The notes below the pieces were generated by a model that ran no database searches, had not been told where the DNA came from, and was given only the letters and a program-made list of their open reading frames with translations. Shown piece after piece: positions 53,038 to 61,842 of a stretch of DNA of 64,000 nt. Source of the stretch: Chitinophagaceae bacterium UBA2791 (GTDB lineage: Bacteria > Bacteroidota > Bacteroidia > Chitinophagales > Chitinophagaceae); contig DEHV01000039.1 of NCBI GenBank assembly GCA_002352105.1, positions 102,755 through 166,754 of the forward strand, written 5' to 3'. Each line of letters opens with the position of its first letter. Position 1 is the stretch's first letter. A program made the translations under genes and the position numbers.

Positions 53038-54411
53038 ATGGCAACAGTAACTAGAGAAAATATTGGCCTGCTAAACGATAAGATAACCGTGAAAATAGGA
53101 AAGGAAGATTACCTGCCCTCTTTTGAGAAATCGCTGAAAAACTATAGTAAGCAGGCCTCAATTCCCGGGTTCCGGAAAGGAATGGTGCCGGTAGGCATCA
53201 TCAAAAAAATGCATGGTCAATCCGTGTTTACCGACGAAGTGCTCCGGACTGTTGAAAAAGAACTCGGCAATTACCTGGTTAACGAAAAGCTGGAAGTGTT
53301 CGGCCAGCCGCTCCCGCTCCCTGAAAATGACGCTTCACAGATCAATGTCAACAAACCCGAGGAATATAGTTTTTCGTTTGAGATAGGGATCAAGCCGGAG
53401 TTTACTGTTGCCGATATCGCCAGTAAAACAGTAACGCAGTATAAGGTGGACGTCACCGATGAAATGGTTGACCAGGAACTGGAAAGGCTGCAGATGCGCC
53501 ATGGCAAGATGACCGATCCGGAATCCGTGAGCTCCGACGATAATGTATTGAATGTAACCTTTATTGAAACCGACGCCGAAGGCAATGAAACAGAGGGCGG
53601 CATTAAAAAAGACAATTCCCTGCTGGTAAAATACTTTGCGCCTGATTTCAGGAAAGAGCTGACCGGTAAGAAAAAGGATGAGTCGCTGCTTATCCATGTT
53701 GCCAAAGCTTTTGAAGGCAAGGAAAAAGAATGGGTATTGAACGATCTGGGCCTCTCCGAAGAAGAAGCGGGCGCCAAATATTTTAAGCTGTTGATCACCA
53801 AAGTAGGACTGGTAGAAAAAGCAGAACTCAACGAAGATTTTTACAAGGTCGCTTTCCCCGGTAAGGAGATAGGCAATGAAGAGGAACTGAGAAAAACGAT
53901 AAAAGAAGATATCCAGGCGCAATGGGATGCGCAAAGCAAGAGCCATCGCCAACATGAGCTGTATCACCTGTTGCTGGAAGACACCCAGATCAGCTTCCCC
54001 GAAGATTTTTTAAAACGCTGGATGGAAACCGGCGCAGAACAACAGAAAACGCCGGAACAGGTAGAACAGGAGTTCCCCGGCTTCCTGAATCAACTCAAAT
54101 GGTCGCTGATCACCGAGAAGATCGGAGCAGAGCAGAAGATTGAGGTGGCGCCTGACGACATCAAGGCGTTTGCCAAACAACAATTATTCGGCTATATGGG
54201 TATGAATACCCTGGATGCGGAACAGCCCTGGATAGAAGACTATGTCAACCGGATGATGCAGGACAGAAAGTTCATTGAAGACTCCTACCATCGCATTCGC
54301 ACGGAAAAAATATTTGAGTGGGCGGAAACCAATGCCGGGAAAGAAGAAAAGCCAATCAGCGCGGAAGACTTTAACCAACTCCTGGCAGAGCACCAGCATC
54401 ACCACCATTGA
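53038..54411 (+). CDS. tig: trigger factor chaperone
   Basis: Ribosome-bound chaperone of 457 residues. The N-terminal ribosome-binding domain is clear (MATVTRENIGLLNDKITVKI, the docking loop IPGFRKGMVPVGIIKKMHG), followed by a divergent middle domain and a helical C-terminal domain (ELRKTIKEDIQAQWDAQSKS). The middle lacks a normal FKBP-like core, as in other Bacteroidota. The protein ends in EHQHHHH, a natural run of His. It is upstream of clpP-clpP-clpX, the order seen in many bacteria (tig-clpP-clpX). Confidence 0.9.
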   Translation: MATVTRENIGLLNDKITVKIGKEDYLPSFEKSLKNYSKQASIPGFRKGMVPVGIIKKMHGQSVFTDEVLRTVEKELGNYLVNEKLEVFGQPLPLPENDASQINVNKPEEYSFSFEIGIKPEFTVADIASKTVTQYKVDVTDEMVDQELERLQMRHGKMTDPESVSSDDNVLNVTFIETDAEGNETEGGIKKDNSLLVKYFAPDFRKELTGKKKDESLLIHVAKAFEGKEKEWVLNDLGLSEEEAGAKYFKLLITKVGLVEKAELNEDFYKVAFPGKEIGNEEELRKTIKEDIQAQWDAQSKSHRQHELYHLLLEDTQISFPEDFLKRWMETGAEQQKTPEQVEQEFPGFLNQLKWSLITEKIGAEQKIEVAPDDIKAFAKQQLFGYMGMNTLDAEQPWIEDYVNRMMQDRKFIEDSYHRIRTEKIFEWAETNAGKEEKPISAEDFNQLLAEHQHHHH

Positions 54412-54685
54412 GCCGTTTGCGGCCCGGACAACCCGGTCATGGCGAGGGGAAACCCGGCGAAAGCGGCCCTTCCGTTCCCGGCGATGCGTTAACGATCGAT
54501 ATCGACCTGCCGGATCACCGACCCAGACAGCATGGAAATCCCTGTGACAACAGGAGCGCTGCAGCAACGGACCGGCAAGCGCAAGCGGGTGACAAATGCG
54601 CCGCCTAATGCCCGTAAAACAAGTATACAAGGCCTGTTTATGCTAGTCTGTCAGTTTTTTGGCAGTTTAAAAGTTTGGACGGAGA
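54412..54685. other. gene-free spacer between tig and clpP
   Basis: About 270 GC-rich bases with no convincing frame; overlapping short frames have no family resemblance. Towards the right it becomes AT-rich, leading into the clpP promoter. TGTCAGTTTTTTGG at 54649 has a T-run but no good stem before it. Confidence 0.4.
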
Positions 54686-54715
54686 TTTGAAAGACAATTC
54701 GGAATCATATATTTG
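54686..54715 (+). promoter_or_regulatory. Bacteroidota-type promoter for clpP
   Basis: TTTG at 54686-54689 and TATATTTG at 54708-54715, with an 18-base spacer, fit the phylum consensus. Transcription would begin near 54721, about seven bases before the clpP ATG. An upstream TTG at 54713 lies within the -7 box and so is not the start. Confidence 0.7.
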
Positions 54716-54727
54716 AAAAGCAACAAT

Positions 54728-55420
54728 ATGGAATTTCACAAAGAATTTAATAAATACGCGGTAAAGCACAGGGGCATATCTTCCAATACGCTGGACGCTT
54801 ATCAAAAACACCAGGTCACCAATCTCACTCCCAATATTATTGAAGAGCGTCCTATGAACATCGCTGTTATGGACGTATATAGCCGATTGATGATGGATCG
54901 CATCATTTTCCTGGGCTATCCGATCAATGACGAGGTAGCCAATATTGTTACGGCGCAGTTGCTTTTCCTGGAAAGCGCCGACCGGACCAGGGATATCCAG
55001 ATGTACATCAATTCGCCGGGAGGAAGCGTATATTCCGGATTAGGCGTATACGACACCATGCAATACATTACGCCCGACGTATCTACGATCTGCATCGGAA
55101 TGGCCGCCTCGATGGGCGCCGTCCTGTTGACGGCGGGAACCCATGGCAAAAGGACCGCGCTGAAACATTCCCGGATCATGATGCACCAGCCCAGCGGCGC
55201 GATCGGGGGACAGGCCAGCGATATTGATATAACCGTGGCCGAGATCAGGAAAGTAAAAAAGAACCTTTACGATATCATCGCCTTTCATACCAGCAAGACC
55301 TACAAACAGATTGAAAAAGACTGCGACCGCGATTACTGGTTGACCGCAGAGGAAGCAAAGGAATACGGCCTGGTGGACGAAGTACTGCTGATCAATCCCA
55401 GGAAAGAAAAGAAAGGATAG
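54728..55420 (+). CDS. clpP: ATP-dependent Clp protease proteolytic subunit, copy 1
   Basis: A 230-residue serine protease subunit that forms a barrel with ClpX. The catalytic Ser is in CIGMAASMGAVLL, the His in SRIMMHQPSGAIGG and the Asp in the ITVAEIRKVK region; YINSPGGSVYSGLGVYDTMQ is conserved. An N-terminal extension of about 30 residues (MEFHKEFNKYAVKHRGISSN) precedes the usual ERPMNIAVMDVYSRLM. The second ClpP gene follows after 14 bases. Confidence 0.95.
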   Translation: MEFHKEFNKYAVKHRGISSNTLDAYQKHQVTNLTPNIIEERPMNIAVMDVYSRLMMDRIIFLGYPINDEVANIVTAQLLFLESADRTRDIQMYINSPGGSVYSGLGVYDTMQYITPDVSTICIGMAASMGAVLLTAGTHGKRTALKHSRIMMHQPSGAIGGQASDIDITVAEIRKVKKNLYDIIAFHTSKTYKQIEKDCDRDYWLTAEEAKEYGLVDEVLLINPRKEKKG

Positions 55421-55434
55421 TTTCAACCTTATAA

Positions 55435-56088
55435 ATGCACGATATGAATACCTTTTCAAAATATTTACATCAGCCCTTCAGAATGGACGATGACGATGAT
55501 GATGAGCAGCCCAAAAAAGAAGATAAGAACCAGGAGATGGGGATGTTGGCGAAAAAACTGGAAAAACATTTTTTCGAAACGAGATCCATTTATCTATGGG
55601 GCGTGGTAGACGACAAAAGCGCAAAGGAAGTCACTACCAAAATGCTGTTGCTCGACGCGGATAAACCCGGCGAAGAGATCAGGTTTTATATCAATAGCCC
55701 GGGAGGCGTCGTGACCAGCGGTATGGTGATCTACGACACCATGAAAATGATGAAAAGTCCCGTTAGTACAATATGCATGGGACTGGCCGCCTCGATGGGC
55801 TCGATATTGCTCAGCGGCGGCGTAAAGGGAAGGCGTTTTATTTATCCCCATGGAGAAGTGATGATCCATCAGCCCAGCCTGGGCGGGCATATGCAGGGGG
55901 TGAGCGTCGACCTCGAAATAACGGCCAGGCAGACCCGCAAGGTGAAGGAGATCGGCGCGCGGATCCTGGCAGAGAACTGCGGCAAAAAATTTGAACAGGT
56001 CATGAAGGATTTTGACCGCGACTATTGGATGGACGCGAAGGAATCCATAGACTATGGCATAGTGGACGGCATGATCGGATCACTCTGA
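55435..56088 (+). CDS. ClpP protease subunit, copy 2
   Basis: A 217-residue ClpP paralog, clearly diverged from copy 1. It retains the full triad: Ser in CMGLAASMGSILL, His in EVMIHQPSLGGHMQG and Asp in VDLEITARQ; YINSPGGVVTSGMVIYDTMK is in place. The N-terminus is different: an acidic stretch (RMDDDDDDEQPKKEDKNQE). A second in-frame ATG is nine bases inside. Paired ClpP subunits in other bacteria can form mixed barrels; here co-expression with copy 1 is certain from the spacing, mixing is inference. Confidence 0.92.
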   Translation: MHDMNTFSKYLHQPFRMDDDDDDEQPKKEDKNQEMGMLAKKLEKHFFETRSIYLWGVVDDKSAKEVTTKMLLLDADKPGEEIRFYINSPGGVVTSGMVIYDTMKMMKSPVSTICMGLAASMGSILLSGGVKGRRFIYPHGEVMIHQPSLGGHMQGVSVDLEITARQTRKVKEIGARILAENCGKKFEQVMKDFDRDYWMDAKESIDYGIVDGMIGSL

Positions 56089-56313
56089 CCGCCCGACAGC
56101 ATCCGGTTTCGGCAGCCGGCGCTTGTCAGTCATCAGCCTGGTAGCGACCGGCTCAATACCAGCATGTTACGCGCCATTTGGGAGAAGGATACAGGCGGTT
56201 TGATGCCAAATTCCGGTAATAACAATCCTTGGATAAACCAGAAAAGTTCGGGACCTTTACCGGGAGATTTTTAAACGATACCCTGGGACGCCAGGCGTGA
56301 ATAACGAAACAAA

Positions 56314-57549
56314 ATGGCAAAAACAACGTTGCATTGCTCGTTCTGCGGTCGTAGCCGTGATGAAGTTAAAATTCTTATTGCAGGACAGGAGGGTCATATT
56401 TGTGAGAACTGCGTGGAGCATGCGCGGGAGATCATTGACCAGGAACTGATGGTGCGCAACGACAATCCCGCGCCTTCGCAGTTTAAGCTCAACGTTAAGA
56501 AGCCCGTTGAAATAAAGAAATTCCTCGACGAGTATGTGATCGGCCAGGACGACGCCAAAAAAGTACTGGCCGTAGCAGTCTACAATCACTATAAACGCCT
56601 GCAGCAGAAACCCGTTGAAAACGATATTGAGATCGAGAAAAGCAATATCGTAATGGTAGGCGAAACCGGGACCGGCAAAACCCTGCTGGCCAAGACCATC
56701 GCCAAACTGCTCAATGTTCCCTTTGCAATCGTCGACGCTACCGTATTTACAGAAGCCGGATACGTCGGGGAAGATGTGGAAAGCATCCTCACGCGCTTGC
56801 TGCAGGTTTGCAATTACGATGTTGCGGCGGCAGAAAGAGGAATTGTGTATATAGATGAAATTGATAAGGTGGCGCGGAAGGGCGATAATCCCTCGATCAC
56901 CCGGGATGTAAGCGGAGAAGGCGTTCAACAGGGGCTGCTAAAGCTGCTGGAAGGAACGGACGTGCTTGTTCCCCCCCAGGGAGGCCGTAAGCACCCCGAA
57001 CAAAAGTTGATAAAGGTAAACACGCATAATATCCTGTTCATCTGCGGAGGCGCATTTGACGGTATTGATAAGGTGATCGCCCGCAGGGTCAACACCAATG
57101 CTATTGGGTTCAACACCAACAAGGAGCAACAGGAGCACATGAAAAACAATCTTTTGCAGTATGTAAATGCAAGGGACCTGAAAACATTCGGGCTGATCCC
57201 CGAGCTATTGGGACGCTTGCCCGTGGTTACCTACCTGAACCCGCTGGACGAGGAAACGCTTCGCTCCATCCTGACCACGCCTAAAAACGCCCTGATCAAG
57301 CAATACAAGCGATTGTTTGAACTGGAAGGCATCAAATTAACGCTCGACGACGCCGTACTCGATTTTATGGTGGTCAAGGCGTTGGAATACAAACTGGGAG
57401 CAAGAGGGCTCAGAAGCATTTGCGAAAGCATTCTGAACGACGCCATGTTCGAACTGCCTTCGTCCAAGCAGACGGCGCTGAACGTGGACCTGGAATATGC
57501 GGAAAAGAAATTTAACAAGAGCAAGCTGAGCCTGCTGAAAGTAGCTTAA
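56314..57549 (+). CDS. clpX: ATP-dependent Clp protease ATP-binding subunit ClpX
   Basis: Unfoldase partner of ClpP, 411 residues. The N-terminal zinc domain ([25 protein letters not shown]) is followed by the AAA+ domain: Walker [38 protein letters not shown], Walker [15 protein letters not shown] and [15 protein letters not shown]. The substrate loop includes [20 protein letters not shown], and the C-terminal lid carries [16 protein letters not shown]. It lies 225 bases after the second clpP; the spacer starts with GGTAGCGACC, resembling the end of the interspersed element, but the rest does not align well. Confidence 0.96.
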   Translation: MAKTTLHCSFCGRSRDEVKILIAGQEGHICENCVEHAREIIDQELMVRNDNPAPSQFKLNVKKPVEIKKFLDEYVIGQDDAKKVLAVAVYNHYKRLQQKPVENDIEIEKSNIVMVGETGTGKTLLAKTIAKLLNVPFAIVDATVFTEAGYVGEDVESILTRLLQVCNYDVAAAERGIVYIDEIDKVARKGDNPSITRDVSGEGVQQGLLKLLEGTDVLVPPQGGRKHPEQKLIKVNTHNILFICGGAFDGIDKVIARRVNTNAIGFNTNKEQQEHMKNNLLQYVNARDLKTFGLIPELLGRLPVVTYLNPLDEETLRSILTTPKNALIKQYKRLFELEGIKLTLDDAVLDFMVVKALEYKLGARGLRSICESILNDAMFELPSSKQTALNVDLEYAEKKFNKSKLSLLKVA

Positions 57550-57561
57550 AACAATCGCTCG

Positions 57562-57738
57562 ATGAACGATCTGATAGAGAAATTAAAATCACAGGCCGGC
57601 ATAACCGATGAACAGGCGTTGAAGGCCATAGAAGTGATCAAAAACTATACAAAAGAAAAATTTCCGATGTTCAGCGGGGCGATTGAAAACCTCTTCAAAA
57701 AGTATAAGCCCGAGGAAAAGGACGATTTCATCGATTGA
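57562..57738 (+). CDS. 58-residue protein downstream of clpX
   Basis: A short frame starting at an ATG 12 bases after the clpX stop. It reads MNDLIEKLKSQAGITDEQ, then ALKAIEVIKNYTKEKFPMFS, GAIENLFKKYKPEEKDD and FID. The composition (amphipathic helices, charged, no Cys) looks coding, and the pattern of IEKLKSQAGITDEQALKAIE resembles small helical proteins with a DUF2267/DUF2780-like repeat. The close spacing makes co-transcription with clpX likely. Function unknown. Confidence 0.6.
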   Translation: MNDLIEKLKSQAGITDEQALKAIEVIKNYTKEKFPMFSGAIENLFKKYKPEEKDDFID

Positions 57739-57899
57739 CATTTCCACCGGCGCTCCCTTCCTTCTCAGAAAAAAGACGATTTAACGGATCCGCCTCGCCA
57801 TGCAGTTCGCTGGGATGCTCATTGATCCGGGAGCTTGTTCGCCCGGAGCTATCCAGGTTGATTCGCCAATGGCATTATGCATAAAGCAGTATTGCCGGC

Positions 57900-59039
57900 T
57901 TATTTTAACTCCTCCCGGGAGATGACCATCTTTTGTATTTCCGAAGTGCCCTCGCCGATGGTGCACAGCTTGCTGTCGCGATAGAATTTTTCTACGGGAA
58001 AATCCTTGGTATACCCATATCCGCCAAATATCTGCACCGCTTCGGTAGACGCTTCCACCGCCACTTCGCTTGCATAATACTTGGCCATGGCGGCCTCTTT
58101 GGTCATGGCTTCTCCCCTGTTCTTTTTATCCGCAGCCTGCAGGGTCAGCAGCTCAGCTGCGGTGATTCGCGTAGCCATGTCCGCGAGCTTGAACGCGATG
58201 CCCTGGAAACTGGAAATGGGTTGGCCGAACTGACGCCTCTCCTTGGAATACTGTACGGAAGCCTCATAAGCTCCCTTGGCAATGCCGAGGGACAATGCAG
58301 CTATCGAGATCCTTCCGCCGTCCAGTATCTTCATGGCCTGTTTAAAGCCATCTCCAACATTGCCGATCCGGTTGGCATCCGGGATACGGCAATTGTCGAA
58401 TATCATTTCTGCCGTTTCGCTGGCCCTCATGCCCAGCTTGTTTTCTTTCTTACCTCCGGTAAATCCCGGCGTTCCCCTTTCCACGATAAAGGCCGTAGCG
58501 TTATTTTTCGTTCTCGGCTCGCCGGTGCGGGTCATCACTACAGCCACATCGCCGCTGATGCCATGGGTGATCCAGTTCTTTGTGCCGTTGATCACCCAAT
58601 GATCTCCATCCCGCTGAGCCGTGCATTTCATATTGCCTGCGTCGCTGCCGGTGTTCGGTTCTGTAAGTCCCCAGGCGCCTATCCATTCGCCGTTAGCCAG
58701 CCTGGGTAAATACTTTTTTTTCTGTTCCTCATTGCCAAAGCTCAGGATATGCCCCGTACAAAGGGAGTTATGCGCGGCGACGCTCAGTCCCACAGAGCCG
58801 CAAACCTTGGCTATTTCCTGTATGACCGCGATATATTCAAAATAAGACAGGCCAGAACCTCCATATGCTTCAGGAACCAGGACCCCCATAAACCCGAGCT
58901 TACCCATCTCTTTAAAGACATGGACCGGGAATTCCTGGCTCTCATCCCATTTCATAACATTTGGCCGGATATGCTGTTGCGCAAAATCTCTGGCGGACTG
59001 TCCTACTTGCGCGGTTAATTCAGAAACTTCAAAGTTCAT
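57900..59039 (-). CDS. acyl-CoA dehydrogenase
   Basis: FAD enzyme of 379 residues that introduces the first double bond in acyl-CoA degradation. Signature parts are GWGLTEPNTGSDAGNMKCTA-like sequence near residue 130 (EWIGAWGLTEPNTGSDAG), GDHWVINGTKNWITHG, GGRISIAALSLGIAKGAYEA, YSKERRQFGQPISSFQGIAF, and the end VEKFYRDSKLCTIGEGTSEI. The start at 59039 gives MNFEVSELTAQVGQSARDFA, the usual beginning. A 16-base palindrome lies ten bases upstream. The sequence most resembles the short- to medium-chain branch; the exact substrate is open. Confidence 0.93.
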   Translation of the reverse strand: MNFEVSELTAQVGQSARDFAQQHIRPNVMKWDESQEFPVHVFKEMGKLGFMGVLVPEAYGGSGLSYFEYIAVIQEIAKVCGSVGLSVAAHNSLCTGHILSFGNEEQKKKYLPRLANGEWIGAWGLTEPNTGSDAGNMKCTAQRDGDHWVINGTKNWITHGISGDVAVVMTRTGEPRTKNNATAFIVERGTPGFTGGKKENKLGMRASETAEMIFDNCRIPDANRIGNVGDGFKQAMKILDGGRISIAALSLGIAKGAYEASVQYSKERRQFGQPISSFQGIAFKLADMATRITAAELLTLQAADKKNRGEAMTKEAAMAKYYASEVAVEASTEAVQIFGGYGYTKDFPVEKFYRDSKLCTIGEGTSEIQKMVISREELK

Positions 59040-59048
59040 AAGACTGCA

Positions 59049-59064
59049 AAATAATGCATTATTT
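59049..59064. promoter_or_regulatory. 16-base palindrome upstream of the acyl-CoA dehydrogenase
   Basis: AAATAATGCATTATTT is a perfect palindrome nine bases before the ATG, overlapping a TTATTTTG sequence on the minus strand that resembles the -7 box. A dimeric repressor binding here would block the promoter. No regulator gene is adjacent. Confidence 0.4.
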
Positions 59065-59196
59065 GAGAGACTAACAAGCGTTTGCGGTTTTCCCGGGATC
59101 GGGCGCATAGCTGTCGCTGTTGACGCGGAAATGCATGCCGGGAATACGCATTACGCGCGCCAATAAAGCCCGTTTTACAGTATCTTTCCCCAACCT

Positions 59197-60342
59197 CTAC
59201 CGAACCGACAAATAGGGCAACATTTTCTCCAGCGTCTCGGGCGGCAAACTGTTTATTTTCCTCAGTTCGGAGACGGAATCAAACGGACCGTGCTGCTTAC
59301 GGTAGTTGATGATCGTTTGCGCAATATATCCCTTCATGTAAGGATGACCTCTTAACCGGTATGGCTCTTCCGCATTGATATTGATCTTTCTGATCAGACC
59401 CGAATCGCAGGTCAGGTTGCCTTCGATCCGGCGATATACCTCTTCCGATAATCCATATACCTCGCATAGCTGCGCCGGACTGCTGAACCCGCCCAGCTTT
59501 TTACGGAACATCACAATCCGCGCAGCCAGGATATTGCCTATGCCGGGAAGGCGCTGCAGCAAACCCGTATCCGCCCGGTTGATATCAATATAACCTGCTT
59601 CCGCGCCCTCCCCTTCCGGATAAGGCTTTCTCCGGATCTTCTCATTACGATTGTCTATACCCGTTATGATCATGGTTTCGCCGGCCTTTTCCCCGGATGC
59701 CCGACCCGACCGCGGATCCGTTTTAGGGAGATCCTGCCAGGACAGCCGGCGAGATCCATAATTTCGGTTGTTGGTATACGTTTGATAGGCTTGTTTTTGC
59801 CGGGGCTCCGGCCGCGGCTTCCTGATCACGGCATAGGGCGCCAGCCGTTCATAATCCGCCTTGCTTAATCCATATATCTTTCCCAGATCCTGCGCCTGGT
59901 AGAATCTGCCTCCTTTAGCCGTATAACGCTGAATGGTTGCGATGACCCGGTCGCCCAGGCCCAGCTTTTTCCATTCGCCGGCGGACAAGGTATTGGGATC
60001 GAATTCGAAAAGCGGCAGTTCGGGCCCGGAGCGCTCCAGAGGATTATCATCTGTGTGATACCCGCTCCCGCGATATCTTCCCGGCTTCCCGGCAAATCCT
60101 GTTTCCGCAACATCCGTTTTCCGGACCCGATCCGGTCGACTGCCCGGGATATCCGCTGCATCCGTGACTTTCTTTCCGGAAACCAGGCTTCCGGCGACAG
60201 GCTCGTCTCCGACAGGCAGATGGTCTATCTCCTCCGAGGGAAAAATCCGGTGGATGAACGATAGCAGCAGGATCAATATCGTTAGCGTGATGACGCCCCT
60301 GCGTTCGCGCCTGGCAAATGATAGGTATTCCCTCAATCTCAT
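59197..60342 (-). CDS. ComEA-like helix-hairpin-helix membrane protein
   Basis: A 381-residue protein with a membrane anchor near the N-terminus (GVITLTILILLLSFIHRIF) after a basic cytoplasmic tail, a variable Gly/Arg/Lys-rich linker and several helix-hairpin-helix units: LSAGEWKKLGLGDRVIATIQ, LGKIYGLSKADYERLAPY, DINRADTGLLQRLPGIGNIL and NINAEEPYRLRGHPYMKGYI. The DINRADTGLLQRLPGIG and NINAEEPYRLRGHPYM units are the classic repeat. Such proteins bind DNA at the cell surface in competent bacteria, but in this phylum the role is untested. Confidence 0.85.
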   Translation of the reverse strand: MRLREYLSFARRERRGVITLTILILLLSFIHRIFPSEEIDHLPVGDEPVAGSLVSGKKVTDAADIPGSRPDRVRKTDVAETGFAGKPGRYRGSGYHTDDNPLERSGPELPLFEFDPNTLSAGEWKKLGLGDRVIATIQRYTAKGGRFYQAQDLGKIYGLSKADYERLAPYAVIRKPRPEPRQKQAYQTYTNNRNYGSRRLSWQDLPKTDPRSGRASGEKAGETMIITGIDNRNEKIRRKPYPEGEGAEAGYIDINRADTGLLQRLPGIGNILAARIVMFRKKLGGFSSPAQLCEVYGLSEEVYRRIEGNLTCDSGLIRKININAEEPYRLRGHPYMKGYIAQTIINYRKQHGPFDSVSELRKINSLPPETLEKMLPYLSVR

Positions 60343-60560
60343 AACCTGATCTTTGATGCAAGGTAAGCGGAGGGGAGCGGTTAAGATAAGCGCTTTGTGG
60401 GAAATTGACCGTCAATACGCATAGGATTGACAGGTAGTCGACGGCGGCAACGCGTATTTTTACCGTTGCAAAACCAGCCCATCGGATATGCGCCTGATTT
60501 TTATCCCTTATCGGGATCAACAATAAGAACGGTTATCCCAACGCGTCAGTTTATTCCCCT

Positions 60561-60643
60561 TCCATATGCAGGACCAATTTCCACAACTCAGAGGCGCTGA
60601 GATTCGTTCGATCGTCTACCCCTCCTCCATATGCAGGACCAAT
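60561..60643. repeat. direct repeat of the 3' end of the PhnP-like gene
   Basis: An 18-base sequence (TCCATATGCAGGACCAAT) occurs at 60561-60578 and again at 60626-60643. The second copy is the coding end of the hydrolase gene; the first lies 48 bases downstream of its stop. This indicates a short duplication. Confidence 0.6.
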
Positions 60644-61401
60644 CCGTCATAAGCCAGTTGGATACCGGGAGGAAGTTCTTTATTGACTTCTTCATGCAAT
60701 CCCATCTGGTGGCTCAGATGGGTGAACCAGGTAGATCCGGGCTTTAGCGTTTCGGCAATACGTATGCCTTCGCTAAGCGTAAAATGGGAGATATGTTCGT
60801 TTTTCCTGAGGGTATTCAAAACCAGCGCCCGGCTCCCCCTGATCTTTTCCATTTCCGGCGGATCGATCTTATTGGCATCGGTGATATAGGTGAAGCTCCC
60901 GAACCGGAAACCCAGCACCGGCATTTTCAGGTGCCATACCAGGATAGGCGTTACCGGGATATCTCCCACCACAAAGGGCTCCAGGCCGATGGTATTCAAA
61001 TTGATCTCCGGCACGCCGGGATATTTGGTGTCGGCAAATGCATAAGGGAATTCCCGGATCAATACCGCCTGGGTCATGTCGTTTGCATAGACCTCCATCG
61101 CCCGCCCCGAAAAAAAATTAAATGCGCGAACATCGTCCAGCCCCGCTACATGATCCTTATGAGGATGGGTAAACACCACGGCATCCAGTTTTTTTACGCC
61201 TGCCCGCAGCATCTGGTACCGGAAATCGGGACCTGAATCCACTACAAGCGCTGTGCTGGACGACTGCACCAGGATGCTGGACCGGAGCCGCTTGTCTTTT
61301 TTATCGGTTGAAGCGCATACCCGGCAGGGACAGGCGATCATGGGAATGCCGCCGCTGGTGCCTGTGCCGAGAAAGGTAATGGTTAACGAAGGATATGCCA
61401 C
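60616..61401 (-). CDS. MBL-fold metallo-hydrolase, PhnP-like
   Basis: A 261-residue hydrolase with the pattern of the PhnP/phosphodiesterase branch: LTITFLGTGTSGGIPMIACP, the structural zinc cysteines CPCRVCAS, LVVDSGPDFRYQML and the metal motif VVFTHPHKDHVAGLDDVRAF; later ligands are FTYITDANK and WFTHLSHQMG. It probably hydrolyses a cyclic or diester phosphate. Only a GTG start is possible (61401), since a stop lies two codons upstream. It is the last of four minus-strand genes that include porX. Confidence 0.88.
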   Translation of the reverse strand: MAYPSLTITFLGTGTSGGIPMIACPCRVCASTDKKDKRLRSSILVQSSSTALVVDSGPDFRYQMLRAGVKKLDAVVFTHPHKDHVAGLDDVRAFNFFSGRAMEVYANDMTQAVLIREFPYAFADTKYPGVPEINLNTIGLEPFVVGDIPVTPILVWHLKMPVLGFRFGSFTYITDANKIDPPEMEKIRGSRALVLNTLRKNEHISHFTLSEGIRIAETLKPGSTWFTHLSHQMGLHEEVNKELPPGIQLAYDGLVLHMEEG

Positions 61402-61483
61402 TTTTCAAAGCTGATGATAAGATAATGTCAGATGCGCTATGGTTTAACCGTAGCCGCTGTTTAAACAGCCGATAAGAAAACAT

Positions 61484-61759
61484 TCATTCTGCAGCAGGTC
61501 CGGCTTCCGCCAGGAGCTGATGATATGTTTTCCGGGCTTCGGGAGACAGCGCCTCCGCGTCGACAGATAATCTCGGAAGAAGATCTATAAGCGTATTGAT
61601 CCGCCCTTCCATTTGCAGAAACTTGTTCAACACCACCACCTTTCTCTCTTCTAAAATACAATACCCGCTCTGGAAAGTCCCTCTTTCATACCTGACCGTA
61701 TATTTTGCTTCCGACAGAATAGCTTCTATTTTATCAAGCGTATGCTGGTTGTACTTCAT
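61484..61759 (-). CDS. conserved small protein of unknown function
   Basis: A 91-residue protein: KYNQHTLDKIEAILSEAKYT, VRYERGTFQSGYCILEERKV, VVLNKFLQMEGRINTLIDLL and a helical tail. The pattern of a short helix, an antiparallel sheet and two helices looks like a genuine fold, and the beta hairpin with GYCILEERKVVVLNKFL suggests a small nucleic-acid- or metal-binding protein. I recognise no name. The ATG at 61759 is favoured by a TATCTTTG box ending four bases before it. It lies between porX and the PhnP-like gene. Confidence 0.75.
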   Translation of the reverse strand: MKYNQHTLDKIEAILSEAKYTVRYERGTFQSGYCILEERKVVVLNKFLQMEGRINTLIDLLPRLSVDAEALSPEARKTYHQLLAEAGPAAE

Positions 61760-61763
61760 GGCG

Positions 61764-61771
61764 CAAAGATA
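61764..61771 (-). promoter_or_regulatory. -7 promoter box (TATCTTTG) immediately before the 91-residue gene
   Basis: On the minus strand TATCTTTG is a perfect consensus match only four bases before the ATG at 61759, implying a leaderless transcript. The -33 TTG is not obvious at the correct spacing. Confidence 0.5.
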
Positions 61772-61842
61772 AAGATATAAACGGACCCGGGCCATGGCCG
61801 GCGCGGGTGTTGACAAAATGTTCAAACGAGGTACCGGCGCAT

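Noticed and set aside
54388..54411. The HHHH end of trigger factor as cloning vector contamination
   Set aside because: The stop follows directly, the flanking DNA is normal chromosome and the residues continue the natural helix; there is no tag linker or vector sequence.
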